DNA of 64,000 bases from Thermanaerovibrio velox DSM 12556 (GCF_000237825.1 NZ_CM001377.1:1178001-1242000); one strand, 5' to 3'; counted from the stretch's first letter, positions 34,912 through 43,817 are shown. The notes: generated by a model from the sequence alone, not told the origin. Made by a program: numbers and translations.

Positions 34912-35922
34912 TTACTCCTCCAAACCCTCGATGGCAGATGCCACGTCCTCAAGCACCGATATTACCCTCTCATAGTCCATCCTCTTGGGGCCTAATATGC
35001 CCACTATCGCCTTAGCCCCTCCCTTGGGGCTGGAGGCCAGCACCAAAGAACAGTCCTCCAGCTCAGGGCACTGAGACTCCTCGCCTATGACAACGCTCAC
35101 CCCGTTGCCCACCGAGTGCCTAGCCACCAGCTCCGCCAACTCCTCCTCCTGCTCCAGCAGGGAGAAGAACGCCTTGAGGCGGCTTAGATCCTGAAAATCC
35201 GGAAGGCTCAACATCTGACTCACCGGACCGGTAAAGACCCGGACCTGCCTGGACTCCACCATCTCCCCCAGGGTGCTAAGGGCTACTCGACAGGCCTCAG
35301 AGAACTCCGAAAGCTGATGCAAAAGGTACCCCTCCAGAGAAGCCCTGACCTCCGACCAGGGCCTCCCGGACACCGCCATGTTCATCTTCCTTGAGAACTC
35401 GTCAAGGAGATCGCTGGACAGGTCCCAAGGCATGGGGATAACCTTGTGATGCACAAGCCCACCCTCCAGCACGACAACCAAAAGCACGTTCCTACTATCA
35501 ACCTTGAAGAAGCTTACGTTCTTTATGGTTACGTCGTTCAGGGGGGCTATGGCACCTATCCCCACGTAGTGGGTAAGCCTGCCCAAAAGGTCCGTGGCCT
35601 CGTTGAGAAAGCCCTCAAGGTCTTGCCTCTTGCGCTTGAGCGCCTCCGCCAAAGGCAGCCCAACGCCCTTTGAGCGGGATCGCTGGAGCACCGAGTCCAC
35701 GTAGAGCCTGTAAGCCCTCGTGGTAGGGACCCTACCAGCGGAGGTGTAAGGTTGAGAGAGAAAACCCATCCCCTCCAGGTCCGACATCTCGTTCCTTATG
35801 GTGGCGGGACTGTGAGAGCAGAGGTACCGCTTGGACACGGTCCTGGAACCCACGCTCTCCCCGCTCCTTATGTACTCGTATACCACCGATAACACTATCT
35901 CCAACTGACGCTCCGTAAGCAT
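34912..35922 (-). CDS. hrcA: Heat-inducible transcription repressor HrcA
   Basis: About 336 residues from the ATG at 35920-35922 (MLTERQLEIVLSVVYEYI), 6 nt after a strong GGAGGTG. It has a winged-helix N-terminus (VSKRYLCSHSPATIRNEMSDLEGMG), an inserted dimerisation domain and the GAF-like C-domain (SVVIGEESQ, AIVGILGPKRMDYERVISVL). HrcA binds the CIRCE operator found just upstream and controls its own operon with the help of GroEL. Confidence 0.97.
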   Translation of the reverse strand: MLTERQLEIVLSVVYEYIRSGESVGSRTVSKRYLCSHSPATIRNEMSDLEGMGFLSQPYTSAGRVPTTRAYRLYVDSVLQRSRSKGVGLPLAEALKRKRQDLEGFLNEATDLLGRLTHYVGIGAIAPLNDVTIKNVSFFKVDSRNVLLVVVLEGGLVHHKVIPMPWDLSSDLLDEFSRKMNMAVSGRPWSEVRASLEGYLLHQLSEFSEACRVALSTLGEMVESRQVRVFTGPVSQMLSLPDFQDLSRLKAFFSLLEQEEELAELVARHSVGNGVSVVIGEESQCPELEDCSLVLASSPKGGAKAIVGILGPKRMDYERVISVLEDVASAIEGLEE

Positions 35923-35941
35923 GGGGCACACCTCCATGGCC

Positions 35942-35968
35942 TTGGCACTCTATAAGCAAGACTGCTAA
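35942..35968. promoter_or_regulatory. CIRCE operator (HrcA binding site)
   Basis: TTGGCACTC-N9-GACTGCTAA, one mismatch in each arm from the consensus TTAGCACTC-N9-GAGTGCTAA. It lies 20 nt upstream of hrcA and just downstream of the promoter, placed to block transcription. Confidence 0.93.
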
Positions 35969-35987
35969 CACCCAAGCCACGGCAATT

Positions 35988-36016
35988 AAATTACCTCTTC
36001 TTTGGCCAATTGTCAA
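35988..36016 (-). promoter_or_regulatory. Promoter of the hrcA-grpE-dnaK-dnaJ operon
   Basis: The minus strand reads a perfect TTGACA (36011-36016), a 17-nt spacer and TAATTT (35988-35993). Transcription would start near 35981, so the CIRCE lies at about +13 to +39. Confidence 0.75.
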
Positions 36017-36049
36017 TACAGGTCAAAAAAATATGTCCGGGTTCTAATG

Positions 36050-36055
36050 TACAAT
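36050..36055 (+). promoter_or_regulatory. Possible -10 box of folP-folK
   Basis: TACAAT on the plus strand, 59 nt upstream of folP, with no good -35. The 190-nt region between divergent hrcA and folP contains this, the hrcA promoter and CIRCE. Confidence 0.3.
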
Positions 36056-36113
36056 CTACCGGGTCTCAAAACGAAGAAAATCCCATCGGACCCAGCGGGA
36101 TAGGAGGACTGTC

Positions 36114-37328
36114 ATGACTCCATACAGACTGGAACTCACCGACGACACGGAGCTGGCGGAAAGGCTCGCTAGCATTGGGGCGGACATGAGAAGCCTGCCC
36201 TTCTTCTCCAAGAAGAAACAGGTTTTGTGCCTTGGGTTTAAAGACCTGGACTTCAGGGCCGCCAACGCCATAAAACAGGAGATGCTTGCCCGGGGAGGAG
36301 ATGCGGTGGTTCACAGGGGCGCCATATGCGGATCCGTGGACCGCTCCTCGGTGATCATCTTAGGCACCTTGGGACAGCTCCAAAGCCTCGCCGAAAAACT
36401 TAACCTTATGCCCTATTTCGGCCTTCAAGAGGTCCGGGACTCCCTGATTAAGGCCCTTAGAGGGATGGGGATCCGGAGATGGAGCTTGCCCCTTCCCGGG
36501 GGGCGCACGCTGGAAATGGGGGATCACACCAAGGTGATGGGGATAATAAACCTCACACCGGACTCCTTCTTCGAGGCCAGCAGGTCAAACGGAGTTGAAC
36601 GGTGTCTTAAGACCGCTGAAGAGATGCTCTCCCATGGAGCGGATGTGCTGGACCTCGGGGCGGAATCCACAAGACCTGGGTCCGATCCGGTGAGCCCCGA
36701 GGAGGAGCTGGAGCGCCTTATAAACCCCCTCAGGGCCATAAGACATCGGTTCCCTGAGGCCGTGATATCCGTAGATACCTACAAAAGCACCACCGCCGCG
36801 GCCTGTGCGGAGGAAGGGGCGGACATCATAAACGACATATCAGGCCTCACCTTCGACCCCCAAATGGCCGGCACCGTGGCAAAAAGCCAGTGCGCCCTGG
36901 TGCTCATGCACATAAAAGGCAGGCCCAAAGACATGCAGAAGGACCCTTCTTACCAGGACCTCTTCGGCGAGATCATTGACTTCTTCGAGTCTCAGATAGA
37001 CCATGCCAAGAAGGCCGGAATAGAGGAAGACAGGATAATACTGGACCCGGGGATAGGCTTCGGGAAGAAACCCTCCCACAACCTGGAAATCCTAAGGCAC
37101 ACCGAGGCCTTCTCAACCCTAGGCAGACCCCTGCTCATAGGAGCCTCTAGGAAGAGCACCATCGGCCTCGCCACCGGGGCAGAGGACCCAGCGGAGAGAC
37201 TGGAGGGGACCTTGGCAGTAACAGCCCTTTGCGCCATGAAAGGGGTACCACTGGTAAGGGTTCACGACGTCAAGGAGAACGTTAAAACAATAAAAATGAT
37301 CAATTCTATCAGGAGGGGTTCCTTATGA
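36114..37328 (+). CDS. folP: Dihydropteroate synthase
   Basis: 404 residues. The C-terminal 270 form the pterin-binding barrel: KVMGIINLTPDSFFEASRSN near 139, LGAESTRPGSDPVSPEEE, DIINDISGLTFDP, LVLMHIKGRP, ILDPGIGFGKKPSHN and LIGASRKSTIG. It joins p-aminobenzoate to the pterin in folate synthesis. About 135 extra N-terminal residues, of unknown role, are also found in some clostridial enzymes. The ATG follows AGGAGG. It overlaps folK by 4 nt. Confidence 0.96.
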   Translation: MTPYRLELTDDTELAERLASIGADMRSLPFFSKKKQVLCLGFKDLDFRAANAIKQEMLARGGDAVVHRGAICGSVDRSSVIILGTLGQLQSLAEKLNLMPYFGLQEVRDSLIKALRGMGIRRWSLPLPGGRTLEMGDHTKVMGIINLTPDSFFEASRSNGVERCLKTAEEMLSHGADVLDLGAESTRPGSDPVSPEEELERLINPLRAIRHRFPEAVISVDTYKSTTAAACAEEGADIINDISGLTFDPQMAGTVAKSQCALVLMHIKGRPKDMQKDPSYQDLFGEIIDFFESQIDHAKKAGIEEDRIILDPGIGFGKKPSHNLEILRHTEAFSTLGRPLLIGASRKSTIGLATGAEDPAERLEGTLAVTALCAMKGVPLVRVHDVKENVKTIKMINSIRRGSL

Positions 37329-37813
37329 GTAAAGTAGTCCTAGCCCTGGGATCGAACCTGGGAGACCGGCTGGGGGCTCTCCGATCAGCGGTTAACCATC
37401 TCAAGGCCCGAGGGTGGATTCCCCTCAAGTCAAGCCCGGTCTTCGAGACCCCACCCTTCGGTTACGAAGAGCAGCCCAGGTTCCTAAACGCCTGTATCAC
37501 CATGGAATGCCCCCTTGAAGACCCCCTGGAGATGCTGAGAGAGGTAAAAGCAGTTGAGACCCAGATGGGGCGGGTTCAGCGGTTCAAGAACGGGCCGAGG
37601 GAGATCGACGTGGACATACTATTCGTGGACCAAATGGTGTTTAATTCTCCGGACCTGCACATACCCCATCCAGGCATCCAGGAAAGGGCGTTCGTATTGG
37701 CCCCCCTAAACTGCATAGAGCCCGGATGGGTCCACCCAAGCCTAAACCTCTCGGTGTCGGAGATGCTGGACAGGGTTGATAAAAACGGGGTCATAAGGAT
37801 AACCAACCTGTAG
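37325..37813 (+). CDS. folK: 2-amino-4-hydroxy-6-hydroxymethyldihydropteridine diphosphokinase
   Basis: 162 residues with the HPPK pattern: LALGSNLGDRLGALRSAV, SSPVFETPPFGYEEQPRFLNAC, ETQMGRVQRFKNGPREIDVDIL (ATP and pterin site) and IPHPGIQERAFVLAPLN. It activates the pterin for folP, just upstream. The ATG overlaps the folP stop and follows AGGAGGGG. Confidence 0.96.
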   Translation: MSKVVLALGSNLGDRLGALRSAVNHLKARGWIPLKSSPVFETPPFGYEEQPRFLNACITMECPLEDPLEMLREVKAVETQMGRVQRFKNGPREIDVDILFVDQMVFNSPDLHIPHPGIQERAFVLAPLNCIEPGWVHPSLNLSVSEMLDRVDKNGVIRITNL

Positions 37814-37955
37814 AGCAGCCCCGGGGAAGAAGGGCTAAAAACAGGAGCCACCTTATCCGCAAGGTTAAGGGGGACAGCAAGGCCCCGATGGTTAGGCGGT
37901 TGTGAAATTGCCCCAGCTTCAGGACCTTACAGGCCCTGGGCTATCGTCAATGGCC

Positions 37956-37978
37956 GAGGGGCCCCATTGGGGCCCCTC
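37956..37978. terminator. Hairpin between convergent folK and the secreted-protein gene
   Basis: A perfect 10-bp stem (GAGGGGCCCC / GGGGCCCCTC) with a 3-nt loop. No long T-tract follows on either strand, so it may terminate weakly for both converging units. Confidence 0.6.
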
Positions 37979-38012
37979 AAAGCCTGCGGTTTTGGACCAG
38001 CTTGTGGGGACG

Positions 38013-38357
38013 TCACTTTACCACAAGGGTACCGCTGGCGGTCCCCATTATGGAACAGACAGCGACCACCTTCACCTCAGCTCCCTTGGGCAGCCCGCTC
38101 AAGGCTACGGTCTCCATAAGTCCACCCACGCCGCTCTGATCCTTGTACTCCCGCTGCTCTACAAGCTTACCCCCCACGAAAACCGATAGGCGGCTCACAT
38201 AGTGTTTCGTGGGATCCGATACCTCATGGACCACGGTCACGTAAAGGTTGGATCCGTCGTAAGACAGGTCCACCTTGGAGGGCGGATGAGCCAAAGCGGC
38301 CCCACATATGCCCATCAACATCAAGAGAGTTGCCACGGTCCTAGCCAAAAACCTCAA
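38013..38357 (-). CDS. Small secreted protein, uncharacterised
   Basis: About 114 residues from the TTG at 38355-38357, chosen because GGGGGTG lies 6 nt upstream and the protein then starts with a clean signal peptide (LARTVATLLMLMGICGAALA, followed by HPPS). The mature part is beta-rich (VDLSYDGSNLYVTVVHEV, KHYVSRLSVFVGGKLV) and looks like a small Ig-like or desulfoferrodoxin-type sandwich, but no metal-ligand pattern was seen. It is 28 nt downstream of a peroxiredoxin gene, which suggests a link to oxidative stress. The function is unknown. Confidence 0.7.
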   Translation of the reverse strand: MRFLARTVATLLMLMGICGAALAHPPSKVDLSYDGSNLYVTVVHEVSDPTKHYVSRLSVFVGGKLVEQREYKDQSGVGGLMETVALSGLPKGAEVKVVAVCSIMGTASGTLVVK

Positions 38358-38385
38358 GGGAAACACCCCCTTCCTTGGGGGTAGT

Positions 38386-38841
38386 TTACAATATGTTGAG
38401 CACCTCTTCAAAGTCCGGCAGGGTCTTTATCTCGTAAACCTTTACCCACTGCACCTTGCCCTCCTCGTCGATCAGGACGTTGGCCCTCTCGGAGAAACCG
38501 TTCTTCTCCCGGAAAAGACCCAGGGACTCCGCCACCTCCCCGTGGGGCCAGAAGTCCGCCAGGATCTTGAGGTTTTTAAGCCCCATGGAGTCCGCCCAAG
38601 CCTTCTTGCAGAACATGGAGTCGACGCTAAGGCCCAAGGGCTCCACGCCCTTCTCCGCAAACCTATCGTACAGATCGTCCAGGGCCTTCATCTGATCCCT
38701 GCATATCGGGGTCCATGCCAAAGGATGGAACGAAAGCAGCACCTTTTTACCCCTGAACGAAGAAAGGGTTACGTCGTTACCGTCCTGGTCCTTTAGGGTA
38801 AAGTCCTTAACCAAATCCCCAACCTTAACAAGATCTGCCAT
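38386..38841 (-). CDS. Peroxiredoxin (AhpC/TSA family)
   Basis: 151 residues of thioredoxin fold: FTLKDQDGNDVTLSSFRGKKVLLSF, then the peroxidatic motif HPLAWTPICRDQ, which fits PxxxTxxC with the active Cys near 47. Later GLSVDSMFCKKAWAD holds another Cys. A C-terminal ANVLIDEEGKVQWV strand follows. It reduces peroxides, useful to an anaerobe under oxygen stress. It heads a two-gene unit with the small secreted protein. Confidence 0.92.
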   Translation of the reverse strand: MADLVKVGDLVKDFTLKDQDGNDVTLSSFRGKKVLLSFHPLAWTPICRDQMKALDDLYDRFAEKGVEPLGLSVDSMFCKKAWADSMGLKNLKILADFWPHGEVAESLGLFREKNGFSERANVLIDEEGKVQWVKVYEIKTLPDFEEVLNIL

Positions 38842-38906
38842 GCTTATCTCCTCCTCTTTCTTGTTTTTATCTATTTTTCATGCCCATAAGGCGTGAAAAA
38901 ATGCGA

Positions 38907-39770
38907 TCATCTGAAAGAATCCAGCAAAAGGTTCAGCTCCTCCGGATCCCTTCGCCTCTGATAAAGGGGCCTTGGATCACCAGACGCGTAGGGAGCCAAG
39001 GTCCTGTGAAACGGGGTACCCGCATTTTTATAGAACACCCCCACAGGATAGGGGGCTCCTCTCAATGCCAGCTCCATAGCCCTGATCCTATCCGACGGAT
39101 CGTGGTCATCTCCTATAGGCACGGTATTGTCACGAAACCACTGATACGTGTTTATCTTGTTGAAAGATACGCAGGGCTGAAAAACGTCCACCAGGGCATA
39201 GCCCTCCCAGGCCAGGGCCTTTGTCATAACCTCCACCATCATGGCCTTGTGGGCGCAGAAAACCCTGGCCACGAAGGACGCCCCAAGGGATATGGCCACC
39301 GCCAGGGGATTGAAGGGCTCCGAAGAAACCCCCTCCACCTGAACCGGGGTTACCATCCCCCTCGGACTCGTAGGAGACGCCTGCCCTTTGGTAAGGCCGT
39401 ACACCATGTTGTTGTGCACCAGGTGCAAAACGTTCGGGTTTCTCCTTATGGCGTGCAGGAAGTGGTTACCCCCTTCCCCATACATATCACCGTCACCGCC
39501 AACACATATCACCTTGAGGTGGGGGTTGGACGCCTGGATAGCCGTGGCAACCGGCAGGGCCCTTCCGTGAAGGCCGTTGAAGAAGTGGCTTCTGAAGTAA
39601 TGGGGAAGCTTGGCAGCCTGTCCTATGCCCGATACAACCACCACGTCACTTGAGGTCAATCCAGAAAGGGCTACCGCTTCCTTAAGGCAGTCCAATATCG
39701 GGAAGTTGCCGCAGCCGGGACACCAGGAGTTATCCCCGGGAACATCGAATGTCCTTGGATCCACCGCCAT
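38907..39770 (-). CDS. 2-oxoacid:ferredoxin oxidoreductase, beta subunit
   Basis: A 287-residue TPP-binding subunit: SWCPGCGNFPILDCLKEA at the start, then GIGQAAKLPHYF, GLHGRALPVATAI and the TPP/Mg motif VGGDGDMYGEGGNHFLHA with NMVYGLTKGQASPTS. That is the KorB/PorB pattern. With the alpha/gamma subunit next door it oxidatively decarboxylates a 2-oxoacid to acyl-CoA and reduces ferredoxin. The substrate (2-oxoglutarate, pyruvate or branched-chain oxoacids) cannot be read. The ATG follows GGGAGGTGA. Confidence 0.9.
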   Translation of the reverse strand: MAVDPRTFDVPGDNSWCPGCGNFPILDCLKEAVALSGLTSSDVVVVSGIGQAAKLPHYFRSHFFNGLHGRALPVATAIQASNPHLKVICVGGDGDMYGEGGNHFLHAIRRNPNVLHLVHNNMVYGLTKGQASPTSPRGMVTPVQVEGVSSEPFNPLAVAISLGASFVARVFCAHKAMMVEVMTKALAWEGYALVDVFQPCVSFNKINTYQWFRDNTVPIGDDHDPSDRIRAMELALRGAPYPVGVFYKNAGTPFHRTLAPYASGDPRPLYQRRRDPEELNLLLDSFR

Positions 39771-39776
39771 AACACT

Positions 39777-41501
39777 TCACCTCCCAATCGCTTCGCCGAT
39801 GGAAGCCTCCGCCTGCTCCACCGACATCTGGAGCCCGGAGTAGTGACTAATCCTGCGGTGGGTAACGAAACCGTGAAGCTTCAAGATACCATCCAGCTGT
39901 CCCGTAGCGTTACCCTCCAGGACTATTAACCGCTTCCCGCCAAGAAGACCTCTAAGCTCTTCCACCCGCAAGGGCCATACTTGGGGAAGGTGGACCTGCG
40001 TTATCCCACCCCCCAAACGTCTTATAGCCTCCTCCACGATCCACTTAGTGGACCCCCAGCCAATAACCGCCACGTCCGCCTCCAGGTCTCCTGAAACCAC
40101 GGGAGGCATGGCACAGGACTTAAGCCCCTCCGCCTTCTTCAGCCTCTTATCCACCATTCGGACCCTGAGCTTGAAGTCCTCCTTCATGTGGCCGGTTCGG
40201 TCGTGCTCATGGCTGTCAACACATACAAGCCCATCCCCCAAACCGGGTACTCCCCTGGGAGAAACCCCGTCCTCGGTAATCTCGTATCTGGCGTACTCAC
40301 CAGAGGTCACGACCACATGGTTGGACAGCACCGAGTCAACCCTGAAGGGAGTCACAGACCAGGAGCTGTCCAAGAGGTACTGGTCGGTGAGGATGAAAGC
40401 CGGCACCTGGTAGCGGTCTGCCACGTAAAAGGCTTGTTGGGTACAAAGGAAGGCCTCAACCGGATCACCAGGGGTGAATATGGCCCTTGGAAACTCCCCA
40501 TGCCCGGCGTAAAGCGCCAAGTTCAAGTCTCCCTGCTCCGTCCTGGTGGCCATGCCAGTGGCAGGCCCTGGACGCTGTCCTATGTGAACCACCATCGGCA
40601 CCTCGGTCACCCCCGACAGGCTCACCGCCTCACACATGAGGGCAAAGCCCCCGCCGGATGTGGTGGTCATGGCCCTTCCCCCCGCATACCATGCCCCCAA
40701 CACCATGTTGGCGGCACATATCTCGTCCTCCGCCTGCTCCACGATTACCCCGAACTTCCTGCCATGGGCCGCCATGAGCTGAAGAACCCCGGTCCCCGGC
40801 GACATGGGATAGGCGGTAACGAAGTCACATCCACCCGCAAGAGCACCTAGAAAAACCCCGTCGTTCCCGGACAACAAAAGACGCTCCGCCAGCTCTTCGT
40901 GGGGGGTAAGGGAGATAACGATCCCAAGCCTATCCTTAAGGCCAAGCCCCTCCTGGTAACCCGCCAAAGCACCTTTGAGGTTGCCATCCAATATAGCCTG
41001 CCCCTTAGAGCTGAAACGGGACCTCACCTCCCTGACCAGGAGGTCCTCAGGAACCCCCACGATGGCCCCCATGAGGCCAAGGACCACGGAACTTATAAGA
41101 GATGGAGACCCGGCGGATCGGCTTAGGGCTAGGAGGGGAAGGGGGATGAAGGTACCGCCTAGGGATGCCGCCTCATCTGCCATCTCATCCGGATCTGCCA
41201 AAACCAACGTATACTCCCCTATGCGCTCCCGTATGTTATCCCTTATACCCTTGTTCATGCATATGAGCAGATCGATCCGGTCAGCCAAAGCACCAACCGG
41301 AAACTCGGATATCCTAAACTGCGAGGAATTGCTGCCCCCACGGACCCTGGACATAAACTCCTTAGTGGCGAAGACGTGAAGCCCATGGCGCTTGAACATC
41401 TTAGCCCCAATAGCCTCAACGGTCTGAAGCCCTTGTCCGGCGGCTCCGCAAATCACGATGGAAAGTTCCTGAGAACCATCGCGAGGAAGAGAAACCGACA
41501 T
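39777..41501 (-). CDS. 2-oxoacid:acceptor oxidoreductase, fused gamma-alpha subunit
   Basis: About 574 residues from the ATG at 41499-41501. Residues about 14-185 are the gamma domain (IVICGAAGQGLQTVEAIGAKM, EFMSRVRGGSNSSQFR) and about 205-570 the alpha domain (GNDGVFLGALAGGCDFVTAYPMSPGT, EQAEDEICAANMVLGAWYAGGRAMTTTSGGGFALM). Such gamma-alpha fusions are typical KorA proteins. There is no 4Fe-4S ferredoxin-like delta subunit nearby, so electrons would leave directly to ferredoxin. It is first of a two-gene operon with the beta subunit. Confidence 0.9.
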   Translation of the reverse strand: MSVSLPRDGSQELSIVICGAAGQGLQTVEAIGAKMFKRHGLHVFATKEFMSRVRGGSNSSQFRISEFPVGALADRIDLLICMNKGIRDNIRERIGEYTLVLADPDEMADEAASLGGTFIPLPLLALSRSAGSPSLISSVVLGLMGAIVGVPEDLLVREVRSRFSSKGQAILDGNLKGALAGYQEGLGLKDRLGIVISLTPHEELAERLLLSGNDGVFLGALAGGCDFVTAYPMSPGTGVLQLMAAHGRKFGVIVEQAEDEICAANMVLGAWYAGGRAMTTTSGGGFALMCEAVSLSGVTEVPMVVHIGQRPGPATGMATRTEQGDLNLALYAGHGEFPRAIFTPGDPVEAFLCTQQAFYVADRYQVPAFILTDQYLLDSSWSVTPFRVDSVLSNHVVVTSGEYARYEITEDGVSPRGVPGLGDGLVCVDSHEHDRTGHMKEDFKLRVRMVDKRLKKAEGLKSCAMPPVVSGDLEADVAVIGWGSTKWIVEEAIRRLGGGITQVHLPQVWPLRVEELRGLLGGKRLIVLEGNATGQLDGILKLHGFVTHRRISHYSGLQMSVEQAEASIGEAIGR

Positions 41502-41539
41502 CCCCACACCCCCTTCGCATTTATCTGTAACAATTTCAG

Positions 41540-41548
41540 TTTATACCA
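41540..41548 (-). promoter_or_regulatory. Extended -10 promoter of the 2-oxoacid oxidoreductase genes
   Basis: TGGTATAAA on the minus strand (TATAAA at 41540-41545), about 40 nt before the start codon; TTGACT lies slightly too close upstream to be an ideal -35. Confidence 0.5.
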
Positions 41549-41590
41549 TCACACACTAAAGTCAACAGACCTGGCGAACCTGTTTTAAGT

Positions 41591-41620
41591 ACAAACAAAG
41601 CCCCGGGCAAAGCCCGGGGC
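41591..41620 (-). terminator. Rho-independent terminator of the cstA gene
   Basis: GCCCCGGGC / GCCCGGGGC stem (41600-41620) with a 3-nt loop, then TTTGTTTGT on the minus strand; 6 nt after the cstA stop. Confidence 0.9.
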
Positions 41621-41626
41621 ATCGAA

Positions 41627-43249
41627 TCAAAGGGCGTCCTTCTTAAGGGCTCCAAAGGCCTCCTTCACCATGAGGATTGCAAGGATCATCAGGAGAACCG
41701 AGGGAACCACCAAGATGTAGTTAGGAGTGGCCAGCATGAGGTTATCCTTGATCATTATTGCAAGGGCGCCAACGGTTGTGACCAACATAAACCACATGGG
41801 GACCATGAGGAACGAGTTGTCCTTCTTGAGCCCCTTGGCCACCCAAACCGACACGGACAACAGGGCAAGGGCGGCCACCATCTGGTTCGAAGCCCCGAAG
41901 ACCGGCCATATGGCGGCCCAAGCGGGCACCTCCTTGCCGTCCGCCCCATGGATCTTGACCAACAAAAGAACCAGGGCTCCCACAACGGTTATTAGGGTAG
42001 CGCTGTACTTATCAACCTTGTAGTTGGTCAGCTCCTGTATCTGATACCTGGTGAGCCTCGTGGCGGTGTCAAGGGATGTAAGGATGAAGGAGTTTATGGC
42101 CAAAAGCCCAAGGGAGACACCAACCTTTGGGTTGATGCCCAAAAGGCCTGCAAACTTCCCAAAGCCCTTGGCGTAAGTGACCACTGGACCTCCCTGATCC
42201 ACCGAACCGCTTATCATGACCGTACCTATGGCTATCACAGCCACTACGCCTTCAAGGAGCATGGAGCCATAGCCCACTGCAACGGCGTCGGTCTCCTTGC
42301 GGAGCTGCTTGGACGTGGTGCCGCTGCCAACAAGGGAGTGGAAGCCCGATATGGCTCCACAAGCCACCACCACAAAAAGCATGGGCCAAAGGTACTGGTT
42401 CCCAGCGGAGAAACCTTTGAACGCGGGCAGGGTAACCGCGAAGTCGGATCCCCTTCCAAGCAGCATGCCCACACCGCCTATGATCACCGAGAAGTACAGG
42501 AAATAGGACGCTAAGTAGTCCCGGGGCTGCAGGAGAAGCCACACGGGCAAAACCGACGCGGCAAATATGTAAACCGCCAGGATCCAACGCCAGGTCTCAA
42601 CGGGCAGGGAGAACACATCCTGAACCCACTGGGCATCGTTTCCGTACCAACAGGCATATATGACTATTGGCACCATAACCACTGTGGCCCAAAGCAGGGA
42701 AATTCTGTAGCGATATACCATCACCCCAAAAACCATGGCTAGCAATATGTACAGCATGCCAGAGAAGGCCACCGCGGGATCCGCAGCGAAGGAGTTGGCC
42801 GCCAGCTGAAGGAACACCGCCACCACAAGCACCAACGCCAGTATGGTAAAGCATAGGAAAAGAACCTTGCCCTTCCGGCCTATCCATCGGTCCACCACCT
42901 CCCCAACGGACTTTCCCTCGTGCCTCATGGAGGCGACCAGGGAGCCCATGTCGTGGGGGCCACCGACAAAAGCGGATCCGATAAGACACCATATGTAGGC
43001 CGGGAGCCAGCCGAACATGGAGGCCGCAGTTATGGGCCCCACTATGGGACCCGCTCCGGCTATGGAGGAGAAATGATGCCCCAACAACACGGACGGATGG
43101 GCAGGACAAAAGTCCACGCCATCGCAAAGGACCACCGCGGGGGTGTCCTTGTTGGGGTCAAGAGCATAAAGTTCAGCCATCCTATTGCCGTAAAAACGAT
43201 AACACACCGCAAAAACGGCCAAAGCGAATACCAAAAGCCCTAGAAGCAA
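41627..43249 (-). CDS. CstA family peptide or pyruvate transporter (carbon starvation protein)
   Basis: A 540-residue membrane protein with about 14-16 helices. CstA marks are FYGNRMAELYALDPNKDTPA, the HHFSSIAGAGPIVGPITAASM block near 60, GGPHDMGSLVASMRHEGKSVGE and SLDTATRLTRYQIQEL. Family members import peptides or pyruvate. The start is TTG, preceded by GGAGTGAT; no earlier start fits. It is shorter than E. coli CstA and close to the clostridial form. It has its own terminator. Confidence 0.92.
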   Translation of the reverse strand: MLLGLLVFALAVFAVCYRFYGNRMAELYALDPNKDTPAVVLCDGVDFCPAHPSVLLGHHFSSIAGAGPIVGPITAASMFGWLPAYIWCLIGSAFVGGPHDMGSLVASMRHEGKSVGEVVDRWIGRKGKVLFLCFTILALVLVVAVFLQLAANSFAADPAVAFSGMLYILLAMVFGVMVYRYRISLLWATVVMVPIVIYACWYGNDAQWVQDVFSLPVETWRWILAVYIFAASVLPVWLLLQPRDYLASYFLYFSVIIGGVGMLLGRGSDFAVTLPAFKGFSAGNQYLWPMLFVVVACGAISGFHSLVGSGTTSKQLRKETDAVAVGYGSMLLEGVVAVIAIGTVMISGSVDQGGPVVTYAKGFGKFAGLLGINPKVGVSLGLLAINSFILTSLDTATRLTRYQIQELTNYKVDKYSATLITVVGALVLLLVKIHGADGKEVPAWAAIWPVFGASNQMVAALALLSVSVWVAKGLKKDNSFLMVPMWFMLVTTVGALAIMIKDNLMLATPNYILVVPSVLLMILAILMVKEAFGALKKDAL

Positions 43250-43323
43250 AATTAATCACTCCTCTCTACGCCAACCTCTTAAATCACTCTAAACTGCCAT
43301 TCAATAAAACAATGGCCAATCCC

Positions 43324-43752
43324 CTATACCCTTTCACTCCCCCCTCTCACCTCGAAGTTACCCTTCCATGCGGCCTGAGCTATGGCCCCAAGGTCCTCGA
43401 ACCCCCTTGGGGCCTCGATACCAGGCCCCAGAAGGCAAACCTCCGCAAAACCCCTCAAACCGAACAGAAAGGACCGTACCCTCCGCTTCCCATCCCCGTT
43501 TAGGCCTGACCAAAGCAGGAAACGCTGGGTCATTACATTCTCCATGGGACGAACAGACCCAATGAGATCTTCCGCGTGGCCTCCGCTGAACTCACCCCAG
43601 AGTATGTGGTCAAAGGCATAGTAGCGGCACACCTCCCCCAAAAGACCCCCCTTTACGAAGGCCACGCGCCTCCTTACCCCATTAAAGTCCCTCCACCCCC
43701 AGGGCTTGAACCCAAGGGATTCGAAAAGCCTCATCCCACCGCGAAGATCCAA
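43324..43752 (-). CDS. Uncharacterised protein
   Basis: 142 residues, no recognised family and no membrane segment. It has an aromatic-rich N-terminal half (FKPWGWRDFNGVRRRVAFVKGG, YYAFDHILWGEF) and an Arg-rich stretch near 90. Start TTG at 43752, 7 nt after AGGGGTG; an ATG six codons in has its purine-rich site touching the codon. It lies 54 nt after copZ, past copZ's terminator. Codon use looks like the neighbours, so it is probably real. Confidence 0.6.
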   Translation of the reverse strand: MDLRGGMRLFESLGFKPWGWRDFNGVRRRVAFVKGGLLGEVCRYYAFDHILWGEFSGGHAEDLIGSVRPMENVMTQRFLLWSGLNGDGKRRVRSFLFGLRGFAEVCLLGPGIEAPRGFEDLGAIAQAAWKGNFEVRGGSERV

Positions 43753-43790
43753 AAAACCGCACCCCTTCAGCCAAATTTAACACCAAGAAC

Positions 43791-43817
43791 AAAAAAAGAG
43801 GGGGATCACTCCCCCTC
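43791..43817 (-). terminator. Terminator overlapping the end of copZ
   Basis: GAGGGGG / CCCCCTC stem (43798-43804 and 43811-43817), then seven T on the minus strand. The stem begins inside the last codons of copZ, and the stop codon sits in the loop. Confidence 0.8.
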
